From positions 433,700 to 497,699 of the forward strand of contig NZ_WASP01000003.1 of assembly GCF_009712225.1 (NCBI RefSeq): DNA of 64,000 nucleotides, given 5' to 3'. Within the stretch, counting starts at the first letter, position 1; each line of letters begins with the position of its first letter. The notes beneath the pieces are model-generated. The model had not been told where the DNA came from. It was given only the letters and a program-made list of their open reading frames with translations, and did not search any database. This document shows positions 23,355 to 31,413 of this stretch, one piece after another. The DNA comes from Desulfovibrio sp. (GTDB taxonomy: Bacteria; Desulfobacterota; Desulfovibrionia; Desulfovibrionales; Desulfovibrionaceae). Made by a program: the position numbers and the translations under genes.

Positions 23355-25364
23355 TTATTTTTTGCCTTCTACCGGCAGGGTGAGCGTAAATTCAGCGCCC
23401 TGCCCAGCGGCATTGCCCACGCTCACACGCCCGCCGTGCCCCTCGGCAATCTGGTAAACAATGGCGAGGCCAAGTCCTGTTCCAGACGGCTTGGTGGTAA
23501 AATAAGGCGTAAAGATGGAAGCCTGAATCTCTGGCGGAATGCCCGGCCCCGTGTCGGCCACGGTTATGCTGAACATGCCGTTGGGCAGGGTGCGAGCCGA
23601 AACGCGCAGCGTTCCGCCTTGGTCCATGGCCTGAACCGCGTTGAGAAAAAGGTTCAGCAGTGCCTGGGTAAGCCTTTCGGGGCTGATATTGACAGTGGGG
23701 AAGCCGGGCTCAATTTCCTGCACCACGGCAATGCCCTTGGCCTTGATATCGGCTTCGACGAGCCTGAGAGCGCGACCAAGGATCTCGGCCAGATCAGCCT
23801 GCACGGTTTCAAACGAACCGGGACGGGCAAAATCGAGCAATTCGGAAACCACGCGGTCGAGGCGCTCAACCTCGTCGATCATGCGCTGCGCGGCTTCTTC
23901 CTCTCGCCCGCCAAGGGGCATACGACGGGCAATGTACAGGGCAACACCCTTGATGGTGCTGAGCGGATTGCGGATTTCATGCGCCACACCCGCCGCAAGA
24001 TGCCCAAGAGCGGCCAACCGGTCATTGCGCTGGGCATCGACCTGCAGGCGCTTCATTTCTGTAATGTCGCGCAGCACAAAAGCATTGCCCAGCAACACGC
24101 CGTCTTCATTGCGCATGGCCGCGCCGCCAAGGCTAATCACCAGTGGCTTTGCCCCGGCGACAGCAAGCGTCGTTTCCTGTTCAAGAATACGCGCCCCACC
24201 CGCCAGCTTGTCGGCCAGCGTTGCCCATTCCAGCCCCGGCAGCTCGTCCAACGGGCTGGGGCCACGGGTATCCGGTCTCCGGTTGCTTCCCGCGCTGTCG
24301 GCCTGAGATGTAGTGGCATCGGGCGCAACAGCAGTGGCAACTTCGTGGCGTTTTTTACCAAACATGCCAAGGGCCGTATCGTTGATCATGGCAATGCGCC
24401 CGGCAGGATCGCTGATCACAAGCCCCAGAGGCAGGCTGGCCACAACCTCTGCAGCCATGGCTTGCTGGTCGCGCAAAATACGCCGCCAGCGCCGGGTGTT
24501 ATGCATCCAGAACAGTGAAATAAAACCCGCCAGACCTATGGCCGCGGCCAGCGCTGCGGAAAGTAGGTTATTACGGGAATCCTGGGCAAGAGCGTCTTCA
24601 AAGGGGCGCGCGTCAAAGCCAACAAGGGCAACACCCACTACCTGACGCGGCGCTTCCGGGCCGGGGCGGCCTGCAAGCGGGCCACGGGGCGGGGGGCCAT
24701 CGGGAAAGGCATCGCGCGGGTCCGGTTCGTCCGGGCCGCCCATCATGCCCATCATGCCACCGCCCATTCCTCCCATCATGCCCAGGCCGTGGGGGCCGTG
24801 CCCCATGTGTTGCCCGTGGGGCCTGCTCAGCGGGGCAAAAGCCCGAAATACCTCAAAGACCTCTTGCCCGTCGCGATTGCGAACCCGCCACATGGGCCGG
24901 TCTGAAACCAGGGGCAGCGGCGGAATCTCCTGCGCCTGCACCACAATGGAGGGAGTGCCTGAATCACCCGAAAAATCTGAGGGGGCACCTGGAGGCGGCG
25001 GATTATCACCGCTTTGGGCCAAAATGGCACCGTTGGTGTCGGTAACGGCCATATAGAGAATACCGGGCTGCCGGGCTGTTTCCGACAGCAGAGGCCGCAG
25101 TCCAAGCACAGCGCCGGGGCTGAGGCGCAGCCCGGTACGGGTTCCGGCCTCAAGCGCCCAGATAAGAGCCTCAGCCCTGTCTGTAAGGTTATGGATCATA
25201 AAGGCCCGCTCGCGCTGGTTGCTGCGAACGGAAAGCCCCGCCAGGATGAGCCCGAGAATAAGGGCCACCCCCAGCAGCATCCAGGGCGAAAGCCCCATGC
25301 CCGACAAACGGCGGGACAAACGGCGGGTCATACGACGGAATGATGAAGAACGGGAAAGATTCAT
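23355..25364 (-). CDS. sensor histidine kinase, ZraS-like, with Met/His-rich periplasmic segment
   Basis: The protein is 669 residues. TM1 is near 28-45 and TM2 near 268-286, framing a periplasmic sensor domain. Residues 183-210 of that domain are a Met, His and Gly stretch, which looks like a soft-metal or zinc site. After TM2 come a PAS-like region and the dimerisation helix with H462 in GVAHEIRNP, then the ATPase domain (DTGPGIPPEIQASIFTPYFTTK, GTGLGLAIV). It phosphorylates the regulator gene immediately downstream. The start at 25364 has AAGGAT upstream. Together with the divergent Met-rich ZraP-like gene this resembles E. coli ZraSR-ZraP. Confidence 0.88.
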   Translation of the reverse strand: MNLSRSSSFRRMTRRLSRRLSGMGLSPWMLLGVALILGLILAGLSVRSNQRERAFMIHNLTDRAEALIWALEAGTRTGLRLSPGAVLGLRPLLSETARQPGILYMAVTDTNGAILAQSGDNPPPPGAPSDFSGDSGTPSIVVQAQEIPPLPLVSDRPMWRVRNRDGQEVFEVFRAFAPLSRPHGQHMGHGPHGLGMMGGMGGGMMGMMGGPDEPDPRDAFPDGPPPRGPLAGRPGPEAPRQVVGVALVGFDARPFEDALAQDSRNNLLSAALAAAIGLAGFISLFWMHNTRRWRRILRDQQAMAAEVVASLPLGLVISDPAGRIAMINDTALGMFGKKRHEVATAVAPDATTSQADSAGSNRRPDTRGPSPLDELPGLEWATLADKLAGGARILEQETTLAVAGAKPLVISLGGAAMRNEDGVLLGNAFVLRDITEMKRLQVDAQRNDRLAALGHLAAGVAHEIRNPLSTIKGVALYIARRMPLGGREEEAAQRMIDEVERLDRVVSELLDFARPGSFETVQADLAEILGRALRLVEADIKAKGIAVVQEIEPGFPTVNISPERLTQALLNLFLNAVQAMDQGGTLRVSARTLPNGMFSITVADTGPGIPPEIQASIFTPYFTTKPSGTGLGLAIVYQIAEGHGGRVSVGNAAGQGAEFTLTLPVEGKK

Positions 25365-25401
25365 GGCAGGATCCTTAACGGCGCATCATCATAATTATGT
25401 A

Positions 25402-25467
25402 TTTTTTACTCACTGCGCAAGCCCCCCGGTAAAAATTGGATAGCCCAATACGAGTCTGAGTAAAAAA
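25402..25467. promoter_or_regulatory. paired inverted binding sites for the NtrC-type regulator
   Basis: TTTTTTACTCA (25402-25412) and TGAGTAAAAAA (25457-25467) are exact 11-bp inverted copies. Their centres are 55 bp apart, close to five helical turns, and they sit 95-160 bp upstream of a sigma-54 promoter. That is where an NtrC-type activator binds. They would also be close to the kinase promoter. Confidence 0.6.
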
Positions 25468-25558
25468 CGGACACTTTTCTATTACCCCACCACTGGCCCT
25501 TTTTCGCTAAAATTAAAATAAATAAATAATTTCATAGTATTACTATTTTTTGCAGCAC

Positions 25559-25575
25559 TTGGCACGCCCTTTGCC
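25559..25575 (+). promoter_or_regulatory. sigma-54 promoter of the SHOCT/ZraP-like cluster
   Basis: TTGGCACGCCCTTTGCC has GG at 25561-25562 and GC at 25573-25574, exactly 10 nt between, and matches the TGGCAC-N5-TTGC consensus fully. It lies about 95 nt upstream of the SHOCT gene. Confidence 0.85.
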
Positions 25576-25667
25576 TATACAGTTGCAAATGGCGCTGAAC
25601 AAAACGCAGCAACCATCAGAAAAATAAACAACAACTGACGGCGCAACGTCATTTAGAGGAAACTGAT

Positions 25668-25892
25668 ATGTATGGCTGCGATATAGGAAGCGTAATGGGA
25701 TGGGGAAACGGCATGACTCACCTTATATTCATGATCCTGATCGTTTCCCTTGCGGTTGTTTTTATCAGCAGAATAATGTCGCAACAAAAAAAGAACATGG
25801 ACAGCACAGATTCCCTGTCCATACTTAAAAGACGACTCGTCTCGGGTGAAATCACGCTTGAGGAATACGAGAAACTCAAAAATGCCATCTGA
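25668..25892 (+). CDS. small SHOCT-domain membrane protein
   Basis: The protein is 74 residues. A single hydrophobic helix spans about 18-38. The C-terminal LSILKRRLVSGEITLEEYEKLK is the SHOCT motif, found at the ends of many small membrane or secreted proteins. AGAGGAAA precedes the start. It is the first gene after a sigma-54 promoter and probably co-transcribed with the secreted peptide and ZraP-like genes. Function is unknown; an envelope-stress role is inferred from context. Confidence 0.82.
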   Translation: MYGCDIGSVMGWGNGMTHLIFMILIVSLAVVFISRIMSQQKKNMDSTDSLSILKRRLVSGEITLEEYEKLKNAI

Positions 25893-25930
25893 GTGGCAAG
25901 GCCACGGATGACAACCGTCGAGGAGAATGT

Positions 25931-26098
25931 ATGAGCACCCCCAAACTTGCCCTGATCTTTGCTTCACTGGCTCTGGCCCTTGCCTGGGCTGTAACAACCC
26001 CCGCCGCCAACGCGGCTGAAATACAGCCGCAGTCATCCTGGTGCGGCGGACAGCAGTCGGGCCCGCATGGCCCCCACGGGTACGGTTCCGGCCATTAA
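25931..26098 (+). CDS. 55-residue secreted Gly/His-rich peptide
   Basis: The ORF is short but well supported. GAGGAGA lies just upstream of the ATG. Residues 1-28 are a clear signal peptide ending in ANA. The mature part of about 27 residues has a single Cys followed by a tail with repeated Gly, Pro and His (two Gly-Pro-His steps and a final Gly-His), a likely metal-binding tail. It lies between the SHOCT and ZraP-like genes on the same strand. No family is recognised. Confidence 0.68.
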   Translation: MSTPKLALIFASLALALAWAVTTPAANAAEIQPQSSWCGGQQSGPHGPHGYGSGH

Positions 26099-26167
26099 TA
26101 CACCCTGACAGTAGTGATCAGGCACAAACAGCAATCAAATTCATTCAAAACATAAAGGACACACATC

Positions 26168-26794
26168 ATGAAGACTTCCAAGTTCGTCACCTCTGGCGCG
26201 GCTCTTACTCTTGCTATCTTTCTTGGTATCGCGGGCGTTGCTTCTGCCCAAAACGGCGATGGCCGTGGCCCCGCCAACATGGGCCCCGGAACGGGCATGG
26301 GTATGGGCATGGGACCCGGCATGGGCATGGGCATGACCAGTGAACAGATGACCGCCATGCAGCAGATCCATCAGAGCTTTGCAGAAAAAATGCAGCCCAC
26401 CCTCCAGCAGCACCATATCAAGATGGCCGAGCTGAACAACCTCGCCGCCGCTGGCGTGAAGCCCGACGATGCTCGCGTCAAGGCCGCCCAGAAGGACCTG
26501 CGCGAAATCGACGCCAAGCTGTATTCCGCCCGCGCTGAAATGCTCAAGCAGATGTCTGACAAGGGTATCCCCTTCATGGGCGGTCACGGCATGGGCATGG
26601 GCCGGGGTATGGGTCACGGCATGGGGCATGGCATGGGCCACGGCATGATGGGCAACGGCATGATGGGCAACGGCGGCTGCCCCGGCATGGCTGGCATGAC
26701 CGGCATGGCTGGCATGACCGGCATGGCTGGCATGACCGGCATGGATGGCTCCACAGGCAACGCCGCTCAGGCTGTCACCACCGGCAACAAGTAA
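26168..26794 (+). CDS. Met-rich periplasmic ZraP/CpxP-like protein
   Basis: The protein is 208 residues. A signal peptide ends near residue 27 (GVASA). The mature start is a Gly-Met repeat, the middle (about 56-138) is an amphipathic helical part of the ZraP/Spy/CpxP kind (MTSEQMTAMQQIHQSFAEK, RAEMLKQMSDKG), and the C-terminal 70 residues are runs of Gly, Met and His including three Gly-Met-Ala-Gly-Met-Thr units. Family members are periplasmic, metal-binding chaperones. Met and His richness favours copper, silver or zinc binding. It is the last gene of the sigma-54 cluster, with a terminator at 26839-26873. Confidence 0.82.
   Translation: MKTSKFVTSGAALTLAIFLGIAGVASAQNGDGRGPANMGPGTGMGMGMGPGMGMGMTSEQMTAMQQIHQSFAEKMQPTLQQHHIKMAELNNLAAAGVKPDDARVKAAQKDLREIDAKLYSARAEMLKQMSDKGIPFMGGHGMGMGRGMGHGMGHGMGHGMMGNGMMGNGGCPGMAGMTGMAGMTGMAGMTGMDGSTGNAAQAVTTGNK
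26684..26737 (+). repeat. three tandem 18-bp repeats inside the ZraP-like gene
   Basis: GGCATGGCTGGCATGACC occurs three times without change (26684-26701, 26702-26719, 26720-26737), encoding Gly-Met-Ala-Gly-Met-Thr each time. The unit is in frame, so copy-number change would vary the metal-binding tail without a frameshift. Confidence 0.9.
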
Positions 26795-26838
26795 GCACAC
26801 ACTTCCCCGGTGCGGCCAACTGCCAGGCCCGCGCCACA

Positions 26839-26873
26839 ACGCCCCCGCAGCCTTGAGGTTACGGGGGCGTTTC
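26839..26873 (+). terminator. terminator of the ZraP-like cluster
   Basis: ACGCCCCCG pairs with CGGGGGCGT over a 14-nt loop and is followed by TTCT. It begins 45 nt past the stop. Confidence 0.65.
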
Positions 26874-26940
26874 TGCATGATGGCTGTAAAACGAAAAAAC
26901 CGCCCGCTCCTGAAAAGCAGACGGCCTTGCCATTAACAAA

Positions 26941-26976
26941 AACCGCCGCGAAACCCTGATCTCGCGGCGGTTTTTT
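26941..26976. terminator. bidirectional terminator
   Basis: AACCGCCGCGA pairs with TCGCGGCGGTT. TTTTTT follows on the plus strand and a T-rich run on the minus strand, where it serves the gene ending at 26984. Confidence 0.85.
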
Positions 26977-26983
26977 CTGGCGG

Positions 26984-27499
26984 CTAGCTGTTGTAGTCGC
27001 CCCTGTTAAACTTGAACTTTTCCGTCGCGGTCATCACGTCAAGCTCGTTGACCAGTGAATCAAGACCTTCATTCTGGCCGCGCACAGCAGCAGTGTTGGT
27101 CTTGAGTGCAGAAACCTGCCCGTCTATTCCCTGCAAGAGAGAATAGGCTTCGCGCAGTGATCCACTCTGCCCCGACGAGCCCAGGGCATTAACGTATGAA
27201 TCCCACATATCCAGAGTACCAGAAGCCTGACTGAAGGCGCTTTGAATAACGTCTTCATCAATATCGGTCGATTCAGTCTGGGTGGTGCCCAGCATCATCT
27301 GGCTGATCATCGAAGCCTGCGAGGCCTGACCCGATGCAGAAGTGGGAAACGCTGAAGTTGCGACGGCATTTTCAAGGCCCAACTGTTCGGTCAGGGCCGC
27401 CTCAAAACCACTCCCCTGCGCTGATTGCGCACGGGATGTACTTGAGGTTTGGCTCTGCTGACGTAACAGCGCCTCAAGTTGATCGTTGGTAACTTTCAT
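26984..27499 (-). CDS. hypothetical protein, Ser/Gln-rich N-terminus
   Basis: The protein is 171 residues. The start at 27499 is set by GGAGG 5 nt upstream; the longer frame to 27601 has no such signal. Residues 1-70 are rich in Ser, Gln and Ala and look disordered. The rest is predicted helical (WDSYVNALGSSGQSGSLREAYSLLQGIDGQVSALKTN). There is no signal peptide or membrane segment. The overall look is like flagellar or secretion accessory proteins, but no family is recognised. It stands alone with a terminator at its end. Confidence 0.65.
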   Translation of the reverse strand: MKVTNDQLEALLRQQSQTSSTSRAQSAQGSGFEAALTEQLGLENAVATSAFPTSASGQASQASMISQMMLGTTQTESTDIDEDVIQSAFSQASGTLDMWDSYVNALGSSGQSGSLREAYSLLQGIDGQVSALKTNTAAVRGQNEGLDSLVNELDVMTATEKFKFNRGDYNS

Positions 27500-27797
27500 G
27501 TCGCCTCCAGGGTTGGCGTACTGCCGTTGCAGAAAATGTGCAAAAAACCTGCCACAACAGCACACTGCCGTAACAGACTGATTTTTCACAGCCCAGGCCA
27601 AAGCTGCGGGAAAAAATTTCCCTGCCCCTTTGCGGCGTTAGGCAAAATGTCTTGTCTATTGTGATGAAAAAAACTACCATTTAATCTAGGTGAAGGCAAA
27701 GGATAAGGCTGCAACACCATAATTACCACCCCTCTGCCAGCCCCCCATTCAGCCGGTCCGTTTATCAATCTGCCATCGAGGGGAACAGGAGTTTGCC

Positions 27798-28250
27798 ATG
27801 AAGGAAATCAAGAAGATTCTTTGCGCGGTAGACCTTTCCGAACACAGCAAGGAAGTTGCCGAATACGCGGTGCTTCTTGCAAAGGGCCTCAAGGCCAGCG
27901 TGCTTGTTGTGTACACCGCCCCTTCCCTGAGCCAGTATGTGGGCTTCCACGTGCCGCCCAATACTATTGAAAACTTTGTGGGCGAAATTGTCACCGGCGC
28001 GGAAAAGTCCATGGAATCATTTGTGGCCGAAAACTTTGTGGGCGTCGAAGCCAAGGGGCAGGTGCTCATTGGCTATGCGGCAGAAGAAATTCTTAACCGC
28101 GCCCGCGAAGAAAAGGCTGAACTCATTGTCATGGGTACCCACGGACGCAAGGGCATCGACCGTATTCTGTTCGGTTCCGTTGCCGAAAAGGTCGTCAAGA
28201 ACGCCGATATGCCCGTGCTGACGGTACGCCCCACCGAGGCGGCCGAATAG
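27798..28250 (+). CDS. universal stress protein (UspA family)
   Basis: The protein is 150 residues, a single Usp domain. The N-terminus KEIKKILCAVDLSEHSKEVAEYA and the ATP-binding loop GTHGRKGIDRILFGSVAEKVV (G-x2-G-x9-GS) are intact, so it is probably of the nucleotide-binding type. It is cytosolic and a single gene with AGGAG before the start. A long hairpin follows. Confidence 0.92.
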   Translation: MKEIKKILCAVDLSEHSKEVAEYAVLLAKGLKASVLVVYTAPSLSQYVGFHVPPNTIENFVGEIVTGAEKSMESFVAENFVGVEAKGQVLIGYAAEEILNRAREEKAELIVMGTHGRKGIDRILFGSVAEKVVKNADMPVLTVRPTEAAE

Positions 28251-28304
28251 CACGCCAACCCCGACAGCGCACAGCCGCGCAACACACTGTTTTTTATCTT
28301 TTTT

Positions 28305-28343
28305 CAGCCAACAAGCCGTTGCAATGCAGCGGCTTGTTGGCTG
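28305..28343. terminator. perfect 14-bp hairpin between usp and hisC
   Basis: CAGCCAACAAGCCG (28305-28318) pairs exactly with CGGCTTGTTGGCTG (28330-28343). The T-rich stretch lies before, not after, the stem on the plus strand, so it is not a textbook terminator for usp. Confidence 0.55.
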
Positions 28344-28430
28344 AAACATATTAGTGTAAACAACCAAGCCATATTGCGCTCAAGCGCTGCCCTGAAGCTT
28401 CGCCCGCCGGGCGATACTGGTGGAGAAACC

Positions 28431-29576
28431 ATGTCCGAGATCAGTGTGCGCCAGGAGATCATGGCCCTCAAGGCCTATGTTCCCGGCCTTTCCATTGCCG
28501 AAATCCAGGATAAGTACAACCTGCCCCAGGTCATCAAGATGGCCAGCAATGAAAACCCGCTTGGCATGCCGCCTCTGGCCCGCGAGGCCGTGGTGCGCCA
28601 TGCGGCCGGGGCGTTTCGTTATCCGCAGGGGGGCAACCCCAGGCTGGCAAAGGCACTGGCCCGGCGACACGGCGTGGACGAACGCCGCGTTGTCATTGGC
28701 AACGGCTCGGACGAAATCATTGATCTGCTCATCCGCATTCTGGCAGTGCCCGGCACGCACAACATTGTGTGCTTCAACCCCTGTTTCAGCATCTACCCCA
28801 TTCAGGGACGTATCTGCGGCATCGAAATACGGCGACAACCCCTTGAAAAGGATTTTTCGTTCGACTTTGCCGCACTGCTGGATCTTGTGGATGCAAACAC
28901 ACGCATTGTTTTTGTGACCACGCCAGACAATCCATCTGGCTACTGTCCGCCCCGCAAGGCTGTGGAAGACCTGGCCCGCGATCTGGCGCAGAAGGCCCCC
29001 GACTGCCTGCTGGTGGTGGACGAAGCCTATGTGGATTTTGCCGACGACGAAAAGGCGGCATCCATGATGGCGGACGGCATCATGCCGCACAACACGGCGT
29101 TTATGCGCACGTTTTCCAAGAGCCTTGGCCTTGCGGGCATGCGCGTGGGCTACGGCATTTTGCCCGACCACCTGGCCGATTATCTCTGGCGTGCGCGGCT
29201 GCCTTTTTCTGTCAATATTCTGGCAGAAGAAGCGGCTCTTGCTGCGCTGGAAGACCAGACATTTTATGATGCCACGCTTCAGGCCGTGCGCACTGGCCGC
29301 AAAGAGCTCTCTGACGGTTTGACCGCCCTGGGCTGCAAGGTATGGCCGAGCCAGGCAAACTTTTTGATGTTCGGCATGCCAGAGGGTGCGCCCACCGCTG
29401 CGGAATGTTTTGAGAACCTGCTCGCGCGGGGCATCATCATTCGTCCGCTCAAGAGCTACAGCCTGCCCGACCTGCTGCGCGTAAGCATTGGCAACGAGCA
29501 GGAAAACAGGGCCTTTCTTGCCGCCATGGCAGAAGTACTGGGGGCAAAGCCGGCCAAAGGCGGAGCAAAAGCATGA
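28431..29576 (+). CDS. hisC: histidinol-phosphate aminotransferase
   Basis: The protein is 381 residues, a fold-type I PLP enzyme. It shows MASNENPLGMPP near the N-terminus, TTPDNPSGY, DEAYVDF and the PLP-lysine motif FSKSLGLAGMRVGYG with K230. It converts imidazole acetol phosphate to histidinol phosphate in histidine synthesis. GGAG precedes the start. Its stop overlaps the cmk start by 4 nt, so the two form an operon. A related aromatic or imidazole aminotransferase activity cannot be excluded. Confidence 0.9.
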   Translation: MSEISVRQEIMALKAYVPGLSIAEIQDKYNLPQVIKMASNENPLGMPPLAREAVVRHAAGAFRYPQGGNPRLAKALARRHGVDERRVVIGNGSDEIIDLLIRILAVPGTHNIVCFNPCFSIYPIQGRICGIEIRRQPLEKDFSFDFAALLDLVDANTRIVFVTTPDNPSGYCPPRKAVEDLARDLAQKAPDCLLVVDEAYVDFADDEKAASMMADGIMPHNTAFMRTFSKSLGLAGMRVGYGILPDHLADYLWRARLPFSVNILAEEAALAALEDQTFYDATLQAVRTGRKELSDGLTALGCKVWPSQANFLMFGMPEGAPTAAECFENLLARGIIIRPLKSYSLPDLLRVSIGNEQENRAFLAAMAEVLGAKPAKGGAKA

Positions 29577-30268
29577 GCGCCAGACTGCCCGTAGTAACAC
29601 TGGACGGCCCCGCAGGCGTGGGCAAGACCACCCTTGCGCGGCGCGTGGCCGAAGGCCTGGGCCTTTCCTACCTCGATACCGGTGCAATGTTTCGCTGCAT
29701 GGCGCTCAAATTGGGTGCGGGTGCAGAAACCCTGCCCGAGGAAGAACTGCGCAGCCGTTGCGCGCAGTGGAAGTTTACCCTTTCGGGTTTTGGTCAGCAG
29801 TCCACCCTGTTCTGCAACGGCGAAGCCGTACGGGGCGAGGTGCGCACCGAGGCCGTGGGCATGCTTGCGGCCCGCATAGCCACCGTGCCCGTGGTACGCG
29901 AAATTCTGCGCGCCACACAGCGGGCCATTGGCGAGCAGTCGCCGCTGGTGGCCGAGGGCCGCGACATGGGAACCGTGGTTTTTCCCGAAGCACGCTTCAA
30001 GTTTTTTCTTGATGCCGCGCCAGAGGTACGAGCCATGCGTCGCCTGCACGACCTTGAAGCACGCGGGCAGAACGCCGACCTTGCAACCCTCACCGAGCAG
30101 ATCCGCCAGCGCGATGCCCTTGACCGCAACCGTGCGGTGGCCCCGCTGCGCCCGGCGCAGGATTCGCTGATTATTGACACCTCGCACCTGGATATTGAAG
30201 GCGTGCTGGGCGTCATGCTGCACCACATAAATGTACATGGCGGAACGCAGAGCCTGCGCACCGCCTGA
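29573..30268 (+). CDS. cmk: cytidylate kinase
   Basis: The protein is 231 residues, the usual Cmk length. The P-loop reads DGPAGVGKTT near residue 11, then SYLDTGAMFRCMA, and GRDMGTVVFPEARFKFFLDA, all Cmk signatures. It phosphorylates CMP and dCMP. It overlaps hisC by 4 nt and is followed by a terminator at 30292-30325. Confidence 0.93.
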   Translation: MSARLPVVTLDGPAGVGKTTLARRVAEGLGLSYLDTGAMFRCMALKLGAGAETLPEEELRSRCAQWKFTLSGFGQQSTLFCNGEAVRGEVRTEAVGMLAARIATVPVVREILRATQRAIGEQSPLVAEGRDMGTVVFPEARFKFFLDAAPEVRAMRRLHDLEARGQNADLATLTEQIRQRDALDRNRAVAPLRPAQDSLIIDTSHLDIEGVLGVMLHHINVHGGTQSLRTA

Positions 30269-30291
30269 TAATACCAGCCACCCATCATCTC

Positions 30292-30325
30292 AGGCCGGAC
30301 CGTTTACACGGTTCGGCCTTTTTTT
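30292..30325 (+). terminator. terminator of hisC-cmk
   Basis: AGGCCG-G-ACCGT pairs with ACGGT-T-CGGCCT, followed by seven T. Confidence 0.88.
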
Positions 30326-30513
30326 CTGCCGCCTGCCTGACCTCGTGCATCATTGCGCCGTGCGGCAAGATTTGCCTGCAGGGAAAATCCTGCCTCCAAA
30401 CCGGCCCTGCCTGCCAAGGCTTTGGCACTTTGCAGGCCCACCGGGGCTTCTACGCCGCGCAAATTTTGCAATTTAGCCAATCACTGGGCTGAATTTATTG
30501 CACTCTTTTACTA

Positions 30514-30530
30514 TTGGCACGCTCAGTGCA
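30514..30530 (+). promoter_or_regulatory. sigma-54 promoter of the TPR gene
   Basis: TTGGCACGCTCAGTGCA has GG at 30516-30517 and GC at 30528-30529 with 10 nt between. It matches TGGCAC-N5-TTGC except for G in place of the first T of TTGC. It sits 69 nt before the start codon at 30599. Confidence 0.7.
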
Positions 30531-30598
30531 TATAACTGGACAAGTCAGTGGCGCATACAGCGCTCGACCACAAACCAGCCTCAGTTGGGGAGGATACC

Positions 30599-31162
30599 AT
30601 GAGCAATCAACTGGATTACGAAATCAATAAGGAATTGGGCGAGTGCTACCTTTTCATGGGTGACTTTGACAAGGCCGAAGAATACTACCGCAAGGCCGCC
30701 AGCAGCAACTCGCAGAGCGCGGCTCCCTTCCTGGGACTGGCCACTGTGGCCGTGCAGCGCTCCGACCTGGACAAGGCGCTGGTGCTGTACCAGAAGGCCG
30801 CCGCTGTGGAAGAAACCGACAAGGCTCTGTGCGGCATAGGTCTTGTGTACATGGAACAGGGCGAACACCAGCTGGCCTTTGACCACTTTGCCCTTGCCCT
30901 GAAGAAATCCAGGGAAAACATTGTGGCCCTGAACTGCCTTGTTCGCGAATCTTACCAGCTTGGCTGCGTTGAAAACGCGCTGCCCTATCTGGAAGACACC
31001 CTGAAGGCTGGCGTTGAAGCCGAGGCCGTGCGCGTTACCCTGGCTGGCTGCCTGATTTATCTGGGCCGCGCCGAAGAAGCCCGTCAGCACCTTGAAACGG
31101 TGCTGGGCGCCAACCCCACCAATATCAACGCCAAAGAACTTTTTGACACCATGGCTGCCTAA
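30599..31162 (+). CDS. tetratricopeptide repeat protein
   Basis: The protein is 187 residues and is almost entirely TPR helices: GECYLFMGDFDKAEEYYRKA, GLATVAVQRSDLDKALVLYQKA, GIGLVYMEQGEHQLAFDHFA and CLIYLGRAEEARQHLETV. There is no signal peptide or membrane span. GGGGAGGA precedes the start. A likely sigma-54 promoter lies upstream, so its expression probably needs an NtrC-type activator. The partner is unknown. Confidence 0.85.
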   Translation: MSNQLDYEINKELGECYLFMGDFDKAEEYYRKAASSNSQSAAPFLGLATVAVQRSDLDKALVLYQKAAAVEETDKALCGIGLVYMEQGEHQLAFDHFALALKKSRENIVALNCLVRESYQLGCVENALPYLEDTLKAGVEAEAVRVTLAGCLIYLGRAEEARQHLETVLGANPTNINAKELFDTMAA

Positions 31163-31206
31163 GTCTGCCGAGCAGACTGTAGCCTGTACATACTCCCCTC
31201 CCCACA

Positions 31207-31248
31207 TGATTTTCCGGCCCCTGGCAGGTGTCGGTGGCCGGAAAATCA
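31207..31248 (+). terminator. hairpin after the TPR gene
   Basis: TGATTTTCCGGCC (31207-31219) pairs with GGCCGGAAAATCA (31236-31248), 13 bp. The following T-run is poor. Confidence 0.5.
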
Positions 31249-31324
31249 TTCCATGAGGGAAGCCACGCGCCGCTGCCGCCATGGTTTGCCACTGGCAACC
31301 AGGCCCGGCGGCACGGAGCGACGG

Positions 31325-31354
31325 AAAAACCCCTGAAGCGATTCAGGGGTTTTT
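31325..31354. terminator. bidirectional terminator
   Basis: AAAAACCCCTGAA pairs with TTCAGGGGTTTTT over a 4-nt loop. T-runs exist on both strands, so it can serve the TPR gene and the minus-strand membrane protein gene. Confidence 0.85.
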
Positions 31355-31413
31355 ATGTTTGCGGCCGTATGCGCCACAATTACGGCGGCACGCCCGTGCC
31401 GCCGTCTTCAGGC

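Noticed and set aside
26684..26737. Tandem repeats as a CRISPR array
   Set aside because: The units are 18 bp with no spacers and are in frame inside a protein gene.
27634..27656. A sigma-54-like element before the usp gene (GG then TG with 10 nt between)
   Set aside because: The -12 GC is replaced by TG, which sigma-54 does not usually accept.
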